Origin: Pseudomonas sp. SCB32
GTDB taxonomy: Bacteria; Pseudomonadota; Gammaproteobacteria; Pseudomonadales; Pseudomonadaceae
Assembly: GCF_009189165.1 (NCBI RefSeq)
Contig: NZ_CP045118.1
Coordinates: forward strand, 3,844,001 to 3,908,000
Reading direction: 5' to 3'
DNA length: 64,000 bases
How positions within the stretch are numbered: the stretch's first letter is position 1; each line of letters opens with the position of its first letter. This document shows positions 27,374 to 36,761 of this stretch, piece by piece. Both the position numbers and the translations under genes were made by a program. The notes below the pieces were generated by a model. That model ran no database searches. It was not told the DNA's origin and saw only the letters and a list, made by a program, of their open reading frames with translations.

Positions 27374-29437
27374 TTACTCCTGGCCCAGCGGACGGATCAA
27401 CAGGTTGCCGACGCGATCGACCGCCGCTTCGTAACCCGGAAGGATGAGGGTGGTGGAGTCCATCTCCATGACGATGGACGGACCCGGTACGACTAGGCCG
27501 GGGCAGAGCTTGCCGCGGGCATAGAGCGTGGCCTGAAGGTCCTCGCCGGCGTAATGGATCGGCGTTTCGCCGACCACCGCCTGTTGCAGCGAGTTGCCGA
27601 CGCCCTCGAAGGCGCGCTCAGTGATCTGCGGGCGTGGCGCGCGGGCAATCGTCCGCAGGTTGACCAATTCATGGGCTTCGCTGAGGGCGAAGGTGAAGAG
27701 CTGTTCGTGCTCGGCGTCGAACGCCGTGGTAATCGCACGCAGACCTTCGTTGGCGAAGCGCTGCAGGTCGATGTCGAGTGTCAGCAACAGGGCCTGGCCC
27801 TGGTAGCGGACGTCTGCCTGGTAGGTCAGCTGCTGCTGGTCGGCGCTGACGCCCTGGATCGCCAGCGAGGTGCGCACGCCGTCGCCAAGCTGATCGAGAA
27901 TCTGCCGGACCTCGCCGTCGTCGAGTTCGGCGATGCGCCGCACCAGCGAGCGTGAGGCTTCGTCCTTGACTCGCGTGGTGGCGTCGCCATAGGCGCAGAG
28001 CACACCGGGCCCGGGTGGAATGATCACCGGCCAGGCATTCATCAGGATGCCCAGCGCGTTGGCATGCAGCGGCCCCGCCCCGCCGAAGCCGCAGAGGGCG
28101 AAGTCGCGTGGGTCGTAGCCCTGCTCGACGCTGATCAGCCGCAAGGCGCCGAACATGTGTTCGTTGGCGATGCGCACGATGCCTTCGGCGGCTTCGTGCA
28201 GCGAGACGCCCATGGCGTCGGCGACTTTCTGCACGGCAGCGGTCGCCAGGTCCTTGCGCACCTGGAAGTCTCCGCCGAGCTTCTGCTCGGCAGGGAGGTA
28301 GCCCAGCACCACGTTGGCGTCGGTGACCGTGGCCTGGTTACCGCCTCGGTTGTAGGAGGCCGGCCCGGGTACGGCGCCGGCGCTTTCCGGGCCAACCCGC
28401 AGCGCGCGGGTCAGCTCGGGGACGAAGGCGATGGAGCCGCCGCCCGCGCCAATGGTGCGCACATCCACCGATGGCGCACGCACGGCGACGTCGCCGACGC
28501 GGGTCTCGCGACGGATGCGTGCCTGGTTGTTGTCGATCAGCGCAACGTCGGTCGAGGTGCCGCCAACGTCGAACGTCAGCACCTTGCCGAAGCCGCCGCG
28601 CGAGCAGAACCAGATCGCTCCGGCGACGCCGCCGGCCGGGCCGGACAGCAGCAGGTTCACCGGGGTGTTGGCGGCGGACTGGCTGGTGGACAGGCCTCCA
28701 TCGGAGCGCAGGATGGAGAGTTGCACGTCCGGGCGCAGGCGGCTGCACAGCTCGCCCTGCAGGTGTTCCAGGTAGTTGGCCACTTCCGGACGCACGTAGC
28801 TGTTCACCACGGTGGTCTCGGTACGCTCGTACTCCTGCATCTCCGGCACAACTTCCGAGGACAGCGACACCGGCACGTCCGGCATCACCGCGCGGGCCAG
28901 TTCCAGCACGGCCTGCTCGTTGGCATCGTTGACGTAGGCGTTGACCAGGCTGATGGTCAGCGCCTCGATGCCGGCATCGCGGAGCTTCTGCAGCTCGTCG
29001 CGCATGGCCTCGCGATCCAGCTCGCGGACGATGTCGCCCTGGGCGCCCATGCGCTCATCGGCTTCGACCGTCAGTTCCAGCGGGGCCAGCAGCTCGCCCT
29101 TGTTGAAGGTGACCCAGCCGCCCAGCCCGCCGGGCACGAAGGAGCGAGCGATGTGCAGGACCTGCTTGTAGCCCTTGGTCGTCACCAGACCGACTTTGGC
29201 GCCGCGACGCGTGAGGATGGCGTTGGTCGCCACGGTGGTGCCATGCATGACCGAGCGGATGCTGCCCGGTGCGACGCCTGAGGTCAGGCAGATCTTCTCG
29301 ATGCCGTTGAGCACGGCAATCGACGGATTGTGGGGCGTGGACGGGACCTTGGCGGTGTAGCTGTCGCCGGTCGCATCGTTGATCAGGAGCAGGTCGGTGA
29401 AGGTACCGCCTACATCGACACCCAAACGGAAACTCAT
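27374..29437 (-). CDS. Hydantoinase A/oxoprolinase-type subunit
   Basis: A 687-residue HyuA-family ATPase subunit. The phosphate-binding start GVDVGGTFTDLLL (residue 6 on), HGTTVATNAILTRRGAKVGL and LTFDVGGTSTDVAL are diagnostic. It acts with HyuB to open a cyclic imide, hydantoin or lactam using ATP. The ATG at 29437 has GGAGG 5 bases upstream. It is 72 bases after DUF1329, the longest gap in the operon. Confidence 0.92.
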   Translation of the reverse strand: MSFRLGVDVGGTFTDLLLINDATGDSYTAKVPSTPHNPSIAVLNGIEKICLTSGVAPGSIRSVMHGTTVATNAILTRRGAKVGLVTTKGYKQVLHIARSFVPGGLGGWVTFNKGELLAPLELTVEADERMGAQGDIVRELDREAMRDELQKLRDAGIEALTISLVNAYVNDANEQAVLELARAVMPDVPVSLSSEVVPEMQEYERTETTVVNSYVRPEVANYLEHLQGELCSRLRPDVQLSILRSDGGLSTSQSAANTPVNLLLSGPAGGVAGAIWFCSRGGFGKVLTFDVGGTSTDVALIDNNQARIRRETRVGDVAVRAPSVDVRTIGAGGGSIAFVPELTRALRVGPESAGAVPGPASYNRGGNQATVTDANVVLGYLPAEQKLGGDFQVRKDLATAAVQKVADAMGVSLHEAAEGIVRIANEHMFGALRLISVEQGYDPRDFALCGFGGAGPLHANALGILMNAWPVIIPPGPGVLCAYGDATTRVKDEASRSLVRRIAELDDGEVRQILDQLGDGVRTSLAIQGVSADQQQLTYQADVRYQGQALLLTLDIDLQRFANEGLRAITTAFDAEHEQLFTFALSEAHELVNLRTIARAPRPQITERAFEGVGNSLQQAVVGETPIHYAGEDLQATLYARGKLCPGLVVPGPSIVMEMDSTTLILPGYEAAVDRVGNLLIRPLGQE

Positions 29438-29509
29438 GTTGCCTCCAAGCACTTTCTTGGTGATGTTGTGTGCAAAAAAGCGGCCGGGGTGGCGCCCCGG
29501 CCAGGCCCG

Positions 29510-30769
29510 CTATCGTGCGGCTTTCTCCAGTTCACGCAGGCTGACGTCGTCGCCCTTGACGCCGGCAGTGTTCAGGCGGCCCTCCTCGCCAAGGATGAAT
29601 ACCGTGCCGTGACGACGCTGGTAGTCGATGGTGAAGCCGGCGGCGGAGATGATTCCCAGGTCGCCGTCAGCGGTCTTGATGGTCTTCAGGTGGTAGTCCA
29701 TCCATTTCCAGAACTGCCCTTTGCGATCGTATGCCTCGGCCTGGTAGAAGCGCGGGAACTGGGTGTCCATGTACAGCACCTTCTTGCTGTAGGGATGCTC
29801 GGGTGGGGTGATCGCCTCGATCACCCACACTTCGCGCGGCTCCCAACCATCCTTCGGATTCCAGTGCGGTGCATTGGCCAGATCGACGATGGGGAATTCG
29901 GCGTCACCGGAAGCCTTGGGGTTCCAGGTCTGCGCGGTGGAGTTGGCCACGGCGAGAATCCAGCGTTTGCCGAGCAGCTTGTAGCCGGCGTACCAGCTCG
30001 GGTGGGCGTTGAAGATCTCGATGTCATCGTTGAGCTGGTCGGTGCCGCCAATCGGGTCCATCCAGGTGCCACCGGAGAGCCGGCGGGTACGCCGTACCGA
30101 CTTGATGTAGGCCCAGGAGTCCTCCAGCTTCGGCGAGTCATAACGCGTGGTGAACAGGCCCAGACCGCGGATATCGGTGGGATAGGTCGCGTACAGCAGA
30201 GTCTTGGTGAGGATGCTGCCGTCACCCTCAACCACGTTGTCGGTGCCCAGCCGGCCCTTCATGAAGTAACGCTTGAACGCCCACTCCTGGCGACGCTCCA
30301 GGCCAGTCTTGTCGCTGACGAACAGATAGGCGAACTTCGGGTAGTCCTGCAGGTTCTTGGTCGGCTGCGCATAGTGGTGGTTCCAGATCAGCTTGGCCGC
30401 GGCGTCCGGGTCGTCGCTCTTGACGTCCGGGAAGGGTATGCCTGCGACCCAGCCATCGACCTGGCGGGTGTCGCGGTTGTACACCGCCTTGCCGGCGTTG
30501 GCCTTGGTCGCGGCCAGATAGTCCCTGCCCAGGGTGATCGGCTGCGAGGCCTTGAGCATGATGGTCAGCCCTTCGTCATGCATCAGCTGCTGCATGCGCT
30601 CGGTCAGCAGGTCGCCGATCTTGTGGCCCTCGAAGGTGTCACTCAGGTGCTGGCCGAGGTTGGCGCCGGTGAGCTGGGTACCGGCCTGGAGCTCGGCAGC
30701 CTGGGCGGTCCAAGCGACCGACAGGGCCAAAGCCAGGGAGGCGGCCAAGCGGTTCATCAGGATTGTCAT
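29510..30769 (-). CDS. DUF1329 periplasmic/outer-membrane-associated protein
   Basis: A 419-residue exported protein with a signal peptide of about 24 residues ending AQA. The rest matches the DUF1329 family (YNRDTRQVDGWVAGIPFPDV on), which shares an outer-membrane-lipoprotein-like fold with LolA/LolB. DUF1329 nearly always travels with DUF1302 and MMPL transporters in clusters for hydrophobic substrates such as terpenes and steroids. AAGGAG precedes the start. It is 17 bases after the DUF1302 gene. Confidence 0.87.
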   Translation of the reverse strand: MTILMNRLAASLALALSVAWTAQAAELQAGTQLTGANLGQHLSDTFEGHKIGDLLTERMQQLMHDEGLTIMLKASQPITLGRDYLAATKANAGKAVYNRDTRQVDGWVAGIPFPDVKSDDPDAAAKLIWNHHYAQPTKNLQDYPKFAYLFVSDKTGLERRQEWAFKRYFMKGRLGTDNVVEGDGSILTKTLLYATYPTDIRGLGLFTTRYDSPKLEDSWAYIKSVRRTRRLSGGTWMDPIGGTDQLNDDIEIFNAHPSWYAGYKLLGKRWILAVANSTAQTWNPKASGDAEFPIVDLANAPHWNPKDGWEPREVWVIEAITPPEHPYSKKVLYMDTQFPRFYQAEAYDRKGQFWKWMDYHLKTIKTADGDLGIISAAGFTIDYQRRHGTVFILGEEGRLNTAGVKGDDVSLRELEKAAR

Positions 30770-30786
30770 TCTTGTTGTCTCCTTGA

Positions 30787-32469
30787 TCAGAACTGGTAGG
30801 TCAGGCGAACAGCCAACTGGTCGTTGCCGTGGAAGTAGCCGAACAGGTTGGTGTTGTTGAAGTCGCGCAGGGTGCGCTGCTGGCTTTCGGCGTCGAAGAA
30901 CAGATCGGCCTCGACGCGCACCCGCCAGTTGTCGCCGTAGGCAAATTCCACACTGGGGATCACGAAGCCACCGCCGTAGGTGAGGTCGCCGCCGACCGCC
31001 AGGGTCGGGTTGATGCGATCACTGTCGTAGTTGGCGGAGAGGATCGCCGTGGCCAGGGTCGAGTACTCCTTGGTCCGGCCACTGAATCCGGCCGTATTGA
31101 CTACCTCGTCATCGCGGTCGTAATCGGTGATCCAGGTGTTGAACACCTGCAGCGAAAAGAACGACGGCCGACTAGTGCCCAGGTAGGGCTGCAACGCGAG
31201 CTGCTTGTCCAGGCGCAGCATGCTCTTGACCACGTCCTTCTCGATGATCCCGCAGAAGCCGGGGAAGAACGCGCAGCCACCGGCCTCGCCAGCATCGACA
31301 CCGACGTTGTAGGGCGAGTTGGGGATGTACGAAAGCTCGGTGGAGAACACCGCGTCGATCAATTCTACGTAGCGGTTGGCGGTGATCCCGAACACGTCGA
31401 TGTAGGGGAAGATCAGCTCGCCGACCGTGGAGTTCGGGTCGGAGTTGTACTCGCCCTTGTAGGCGCCCAGGAAAGTCCGGCCGCTGGTGGCGTTGCCGAC
31501 GCCCAGCGGGTTGTTCGGGTTGGGGTTGATCACCGGGTTCTGCGACGGGCCGTGGAACCAGCCGAGCGAGTACTCCCACTCGCCGAGCATGCTCTTCCAG
31601 CGCAGGCCGTAGGAGCCGTCGTCCATGTTGGCGTCCTTGTGGTCGTAGTTGTACGGCACGTCGGCACCCAATGGCGCGGATGCGAACGTCAGACCCTTGT
31701 TCGGGTTGTTGGCCCAGCGGCCGCCTTCGACGTCGTAGCTGTTGCCGCGCTGGTCGGCGGCGTTCATGCGGCCGGGGATGTAGAGCAGCTGCAGGCTGCC
31801 GTTGAGACTGTCGAAACGCTGGGTCAGGTTGGCCATCCACAGCGGCTTGCGCAGCTCCTCGTTTTCCGGCTCGAGGAACGAGCGCCAGCGGAAGTCGTAA
31901 CCCTGTACCACGTCCATGGACTGGAAAAAGTCAGTCTCGCCCCAGACCACCTGCTGCTTGCCGAGCTTGAGCGTGGTGCTGTCGGTGACGCTGGTCTGCC
32001 ACCACAGCTCGCGCAGCTCCTCCTGGTCATAGACATCGTCCATCAGGTTGACGCTGGACTTGGTACGGTTGCTGAACAGGTCGGTCGCGGCGTTCTGGTC
32101 CATGACCTCCTGCAGGTCGTGTAGGTAGCTGGTCTCGTACTCGCGAGACACCCGTCCGGAGATGTTGAACTGCGAGGTGCCGATGTCCTTGAACAGGTTG
32201 AGCTTGCCGACGCTGCGCGCCATCGACATCTTGTAGCGGTAGTCGCCCTTGGGCTCGTAGTTGTTTTTCGGATCGCCCACGTAGGGGTTTTCCAGGTTCC
32301 AGGAAAGGTACTGACGCAAATAGCCACTGGCTTCCCAGCCATCGAACAGACCGCCCTCATCGGCCTGTACGACGCTCGTCAGCCCCAATCCTGCGATCAT
32401 GATCGCGCTGGAGAGCGGTGCAAGGCGGACTCCTGACCTCACATTATTGTTCTTCTCGCTCATCTTCAT
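30787..32469 (-). CDS. DUF1302 outer-membrane protein
   Basis: A 560-residue protein with a signal peptide (about residues 1-36, ending VQADEGG) and alternating beta-strand sequence to a C-terminal LAVRLTYQF. The final Phe is the signature of outer-membrane beta barrels. DUF1302 is the usual partner of DUF1329 and MMPL transporters. The ATG at 32469 overlaps the transporter stop as ATGA, so translation is coupled. I infer uptake or export of a hydrophobic substrate across the outer membrane. Confidence 0.88.
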   Translation of the reverse strand: MKMSEKNNNVRSGVRLAPLSSAIMIAGLGLTSVVQADEGGLFDGWEASGYLRQYLSWNLENPYVGDPKNNYEPKGDYRYKMSMARSVGKLNLFKDIGTSQFNISGRVSREYETSYLHDLQEVMDQNAATDLFSNRTKSSVNLMDDVYDQEELRELWWQTSVTDSTTLKLGKQQVVWGETDFFQSMDVVQGYDFRWRSFLEPENEELRKPLWMANLTQRFDSLNGSLQLLYIPGRMNAADQRGNSYDVEGGRWANNPNKGLTFASAPLGADVPYNYDHKDANMDDGSYGLRWKSMLGEWEYSLGWFHGPSQNPVINPNPNNPLGVGNATSGRTFLGAYKGEYNSDPNSTVGELIFPYIDVFGITANRYVELIDAVFSTELSYIPNSPYNVGVDAGEAGGCAFFPGFCGIIEKDVVKSMLRLDKQLALQPYLGTSRPSFFSLQVFNTWITDYDRDDEVVNTAGFSGRTKEYSTLATAILSANYDSDRINPTLAVGGDLTYGGGFVIPSVEFAYGDNWRVRVEADLFFDAESQQRTLRDFNNTNLFGYFHGNDQLAVRLTYQF

Positions 32470-34865
32470 TCCCCGATGTGTTCAGGTTGGTGGAGGTGCC
32501 CGTCGAAGCGGGCTTCTTTCGACTGGTCGTGTTCGAAGATGAATTTCGGCCTGAACACGAGCGCAAGCGAAGGCATGACGAAGAGGGAGGTGAACGCCGA
32601 GACCATCAGCCAGAGGCCGATCAGCATTCCCATCTCCGCCTGGAAACGCAGCGAGGAGAAGGACCAGAACAGTACGCCAGCGGCCAGCGTGAAGGCCGTC
32701 AGCAGCACGCCGCGGCCGGCCGACCCGAGCGATTGCAGGACGGCCTGCAGTGGCTCGGCGTCGGGGTACTTCTCGAGGTATTCCTTGATCGAGTCGACGA
32801 TGTAGAAGGCGTAATCCACGCCCAGGCCGATGCCCAGGGCCACCACCGGCAAGGTGCTGATGCTCATGCCGATGCCCTGCCAGGCCATGAAGGCGAAGGT
32901 CACCACGTTGGAAATCAGCACCGGGATGATGAAGAAGATCCCGCTGACCGAAGAGCGGTAGACCGCCAGGCAGCAGATCACCACCACCAGGAACGCCAGG
33001 GCGATGGCCTCGATCTGGTCGCCGAGCAGGATCTCGTTGACCGCCGCGATGATCCCCAGCACGCCGCCGACCAGCTTCACTTGCGCGCCCTGCAGGGGGT
33101 TGTCCTGGATGAACTGGTTGGCGTAGTGGGTCGCCTTGCGCAGCGTGTCGCCCTTGTGGTCGCGGAAGAACAGGGTGATCGCGCCGTTCTGGAACTTCAC
33201 GTCGGCAAACTGGGCCATGTCGTCCGGGTCGGCGCCCTGCATGTAGAAGCTGATCAGCTCGCCGTTCTCCAGCTGGCTGGCGCCCAGCTCGCGGTAGCGC
33301 GGGTTGCCTTCGTAGAGGTTGCGCCGGATGTCGACGACGATGTCGGCCATGGACACGCTGCCGCCGATTTCCGGCTGGCGCTCCATGTAGCGCGAGAAAC
33401 GCTGCATCCAGTCCAGTACCTGAGGCATCTTCAGGGCGTCAGGGGCATCGCCCTCGAGCACCACGAACATCTGTTCGGAGCCTGGGTAGAGTCGGTTGAT
33501 CAGCGCACTGTCCTGGTTGAACGAGGACTTCTGCCAGAGGATCGGCGAGCCGTCGCTGGCGTCGCCGACGCTCAGACGGGTGGCCTCGAACAGGAAGCCG
33601 GCCAGAAGCACCAAGGTGATCGGCGCCACCAGATAACGCGCGCGGCTCCTCACCACCCAGCTGGCGGCGCGGATGAACACCCGCAGCACGGCATCAAGGT
33701 TGAACGGATGGACAAAGCCGTGCGGGCGCTGGATGAACGACAGCAGCACGGGCGTCAGCAGCACCGCCGAGACGGCGATGGTCATCACCCACACCGCGCC
33801 GATGATGGCGACCTTGTGCATCAGCGGGATTGGCGTAAGGATCACGCAGAGGATCGCGCCGGCGTCGGCATACAGGCCGAGCATGCCCGGGCGGAACAGC
33901 TCACGCATGGTCTGTTCGGCGGCCTTGCGCGGATCGATCGACTCCCCCACCGCGAGGTCGTCGAAGCGGGTGATCAGCTGCACCGAGTGGGAGAAGGCCC
34001 GCGCGGTGATGATGAAGGCCACCACGATCACCAGCGGATCGAAGTTGTAGCCGAGCAGGCTGCCGACCCCGAGCGCCCAGATTGCCGAAACTGTGCCCGC
34101 CAGAAGTGGCAGCAGGGTGCCGCGCCAAGTGCGGCTGAAGACGAACAGCAGCACCAGCATGGCCGCCAGCGAGAGCAGCGCGATGCTGACGGTCTCGTGC
34201 AGGTAATGGGCGACCCAGCCGTAGAGTATCGGTTCGCCGACCACGTGCAGGCTGACCTCGTCCTTGACCGGCGAGGCATCGAGGATCGCTTCGATCTGCG
34301 GGAAGATCTTCGCGTAGTCCACCAGGTGGTCGTAGAAGTCCACCTGGATCAGCGCCGAGCTCAGATCGCGGTCGACATACAGGCCATACACCAGCGGGTT
34401 GTTCAGCACCGCCTGGCGCAGCTCGCGCATCTGCTGGGCATCGGCCGGCAGCTCAGGCCACATCATCGGCTGAGTCTCGATACCTTCGCTGGAGGCGTTG
34501 ACGCGCTTGAGCTTCTTCGACGCCAGCGAGGTGATCTGCAGCGGGTTCACGCCATCGACCTTCTGCAGGTCGTAGGTGATGCGTTGCACTTCGCGCAGGA
34601 TCGGCTGGCGGAAGATGTCACCCTCGCGGGCCTTCACCAGGATAGTCACGCGGTTGCTGGCGGCGAAGCTGTCCTGGTACTTCTGGTGGACCTTCACGTA
34701 GGGATGGTCGTGGGGGACCATGTCGCTGAACTGGGTGCGGATATCGAGCTTCACCAGGCTGGCGGCAAAACCCAGGGTGATCAGCGCGATCGCCACGCAG
34801 ACCGCCACGCGATTGCGTATCGCCCAGGCCGAAAGGCGTGCGGCGATGTTCATCAGGGGATTCAT
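32466..34865 (-). CDS. MMPL/RND-family transporter
   Basis: A 799-residue inner-membrane protein with two sets of hydrophobic segments, the first set after residue 210 and the second after 610, each preceded by a large periplasmic loop. It has the RND D4-type motif GLGVDYAFYIVDS near residue 685. The ATG overlaps the stop of the YCF48 gene. With DUF1302, DUF1329 and YCF48 it makes the recurrent four-part envelope set that accompanies hydrophobic-compound catabolism. Confidence 0.9.
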   Translation of the reverse strand: MNPLMNIAARLSAWAIRNRVAVCVAIALITLGFAASLVKLDIRTQFSDMVPHDHPYVKVHQKYQDSFAASNRVTILVKAREGDIFRQPILREVQRITYDLQKVDGVNPLQITSLASKKLKRVNASSEGIETQPMMWPELPADAQQMRELRQAVLNNPLVYGLYVDRDLSSALIQVDFYDHLVDYAKIFPQIEAILDASPVKDEVSLHVVGEPILYGWVAHYLHETVSIALLSLAAMLVLLFVFSRTWRGTLLPLLAGTVSAIWALGVGSLLGYNFDPLVIVVAFIITARAFSHSVQLITRFDDLAVGESIDPRKAAEQTMRELFRPGMLGLYADAGAILCVILTPIPLMHKVAIIGAVWVMTIAVSAVLLTPVLLSFIQRPHGFVHPFNLDAVLRVFIRAASWVVRSRARYLVAPITLVLLAGFLFEATRLSVGDASDGSPILWQKSSFNQDSALINRLYPGSEQMFVVLEGDAPDALKMPQVLDWMQRFSRYMERQPEIGGSVSMADIVVDIRRNLYEGNPRYRELGASQLENGELISFYMQGADPDDMAQFADVKFQNGAITLFFRDHKGDTLRKATHYANQFIQDNPLQGAQVKLVGGVLGIIAAVNEILLGDQIEAIALAFLVVVICCLAVYRSSVSGIFFIIPVLISNVVTFAFMAWQGIGMSISTLPVVALGIGLGVDYAFYIVDSIKEYLEKYPDAEPLQAVLQSLGSAGRGVLLTAFTLAAGVLFWSFSSLRFQAEMGMLIGLWLMVSAFTSLFVMPSLALVFRPKFIFEHDQSKEARFDGHLHQPEHIGE

Positions 34866-35845
34866 CGTGCTTGCTCCTGAGGCCAGAGTTGCAGGTCGTC
34901 TTGACGCAGCAGGCCGAGCTGCTGGCCGATCAGCACCACGCCGTGGTCACTGTCGAGCAGACGGCTGTGGTAGCTCTTGTCGAACCCGGCCGGGCTCCAG
35001 GACTGCCAGCCGCCGGCCGGGTCGCTGCTGCGGAACAGCACGCCACGGTCGCCGGTGACCAGCCATTCGCCGCCGTGCATGGCGACATCGAAGAGGTGCT
35101 CGGTGGTGAAGTGCGGGACTGCCTGCCAGCTGTCGCCGCCATCACGGCTGAGGTAGACCTCGCCCCGATTGCCCACCGCGACGCCGGTGCTGCCACTGAA
35201 ACTCAGCGCGCGCAGACTCTCGCTGCCCAGTTGCACGGTGCTCCAGCTGGCGCCGTGGTCGCGGCTGCGCAGCAGACGGCCGAATTCGGCGGTGATCCAC
35301 AGGTCGCCGTCGGCGCCGGCGCGGATGCTGTTGAAGGTCACGTCCTCGCTGCCGCCCAGCGCCTCCCAGTGCTGGCCCTCGGCGTCGGAGCGGAACAGCG
35401 CGCCCATCTCGCCGACTGCCCAAAAGTGGCCGTCGATGTACTGCACGCTGAGCAGCTTGCCGGCCAGCTCCGAGACCGGCAGCTGTCGCGCCTGCCAGCT
35501 GTCGTGGCCGTTGCGGGTCCAGAGCCGGCCCTGGTTGCCGACCACCACCTGGCGGCCGCTCGGTGACACGGCGATGGCCTGCAGGTTGGCGCGGCCCGGC
35601 AGCTCTTCGCGCTGCCAGTTATTGCCGGCGTCGGTGCTGCTGAGCAGCGCACCGTTCTGGCCGATGACCCAGACGCGTTGGCCCTGTACGGCACCGTCGA
35701 AGAACAGGTCGCGGCGCTCCACCAGCGGTTGGTCGAGGGGCACGGAGTTGACCCGTGGTTCGATGAACACCGCGGCGTAGGCCAGGCCGGCGATCACCAT
35801 CCAGGGCGCAAGGCGCGCCAGCCAGCCGAGCAGGAAGCTAAGCAT
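34862..35845 (-). CDS. YCF48-like/BNR-repeat beta-propeller protein
   Basis: A 327-residue protein with an N-terminal hydrophobic anchor (FLLGWLARLAPWMVIAGLAYAAVF) followed by repeated motifs such as LLSSTDAGNNWQ, FRSDAEGQHWE, LRSRDHGASWS and LSRDGGDSWQ. These Asp-box repeats make a photosystem-assembly YCF48-like propeller. It is likely tethered to the inner membrane and faces the periplasm. It overlaps the HMG-CoA-lyase-like gene by 8 bases and the transporter by 4. Confidence 0.86.
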   Translation of the reverse strand: MLSFLLGWLARLAPWMVIAGLAYAAVFIEPRVNSVPLDQPLVERRDLFFDGAVQGQRVWVIGQNGALLSSTDAGNNWQREELPGRANLQAIAVSPSGRQVVVGNQGRLWTRNGHDSWQARQLPVSELAGKLLSVQYIDGHFWAVGEMGALFRSDAEGQHWEALGGSEDVTFNSIRAGADGDLWITAEFGRLLRSRDHGASWSTVQLGSESLRALSFSGSTGVAVGNRGEVYLSRDGGDSWQAVPHFTTEHLFDVAMHGGEWLVTGDRGVLFRSSDPAGGWQSWSPAGFDKSYHSRLLDSDHGVVLIGQQLGLLRQDDLQLWPQEQAR

Positions 35846-36758
35846 GCTGCACCTCCCGGCGCTTAGCGCTCTCGCGCTGCAGCCAGCGATGGCTGTGGCC
35901 GCCCAGCGGCGTACCGGTCAGCACCTGGGCGACCTGCACTGCGTCGCACAGGGCGAACACATCCAGGCCAGTGTCCAGGCCCATGGCACCGAGCATCAGC
36001 GCCAGGTCCTCGGTGGCGAGGTTACCGGTGGCGCCGGGGGAGAACGGACAGCCGCCGAGGCCGCCGATGGAGCTGTCGAACTCGCGCACGCCGTGCTCCA
36101 GCGAGGCCAGAACGTTGGCCAGGGCCATGCCGCGGGTGTCGTGGAAATGGCAAGACAGCTGGACGGCATCGAGATCGCTCAAGCGCTCCAGCACGCGGCG
36201 GACGCTGGCCGGGTTGGCGGCGCCGATGGTGTCGGCGACTATCACCTTGCGCGCACCGGCTTCGAACAGGCGGCGGCTCAGCGACTCGACCACCGCCGGC
36301 GGCGTAGCGCCCTCGAACGGGCACTCGAAGGCCACGGCGACGTAGGCGCGGCCTTCGAGGCCATCGGCGCGCGCCCGCTGCATCAGCTCGGCGCAGACCT
36401 CGGTGGTGCGCTCCAGGCTCATGTTGACATTGCGCTGGTTCATGGTCTCGGTAGCCGAGAGCACCACTGCTACCGAGCGCACGCCAGCCTCGCGCGCCAG
36501 CTCGTAGCCGCGCAGGTTGGGCACCAGCGCCGAGTAGGCGATCTCGCCGCGCTGCGGCAGCTGGCCGAATAGCTCGCCAGTGCCGGCCATCTGCGGCACC
36601 GCCCTGGGCGAGACGAAGCTGCCGGCCTCGATGCTGCGGATGCCGCAGTCGAGCAGGGCCTGGATCAGCTGCAGGCGCTGGTTGACATCCAGGGTCTTGC
36701 CCTGGCTCTGCAGGCCGTCGCGCGGCCCGACCTCATTGATCGTGACGAAGTCGCGCAT
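35838..36758 (-). CDS. HMG-CoA lyase-like enzyme
   Basis: A 306-residue TIM-barrel lyase. NEVGPRDGLQ (metal Asp14), the metal ligands HFHDTRG (His204, His206) and GLGGCPFSPGATGN (catalytic Cys237) are all present. Such enzymes split 3-hydroxy-3-methylglutaryl-CoA or citramalyl-CoA. With a CaiB-type CoA-transferase 3 bases upstream and a LeuCD-like hydratase in the operon, citramalyl-CoA or a homologue is a plausible substrate, giving acetyl-CoA and a keto acid; this is inference. Confidence 0.88.
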   Translation of the reverse strand: MRDFVTINEVGPRDGLQSQGKTLDVNQRLQLIQALLDCGIRSIEAGSFVSPRAVPQMAGTGELFGQLPQRGEIAYSALVPNLRGYELAREAGVRSVAVVLSATETMNQRNVNMSLERTTEVCAELMQRARADGLEGRAYVAVAFECPFEGATPPAVVESLSRRLFEAGARKVIVADTIGAANPASVRRVLERLSDLDAVQLSCHFHDTRGMALANVLASLEHGVREFDSSIGGLGGCPFSPGATGNLATEDLALMLGAMGLDTGLDVFALCDAVQVAQVLTGTPLGGHSHRWLQRESAKRREVQHA

Positions 36759-36761
36759 GGC

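Noticed and set aside
25515..29437. HyuA/HyuB pair as acetone or acetophenone carboxylase
   Set aside because: No small third subunit or matching operon partners were found; the neighbouring amidase favours ring hydrolysis.
32418..34880. 820-codon open frame on the plus strand
   Set aside because: It lies antisense to the MMPL transporter, is rich in His, Gln, Arg and Asp and has no domain. It is a high-GC shadow.
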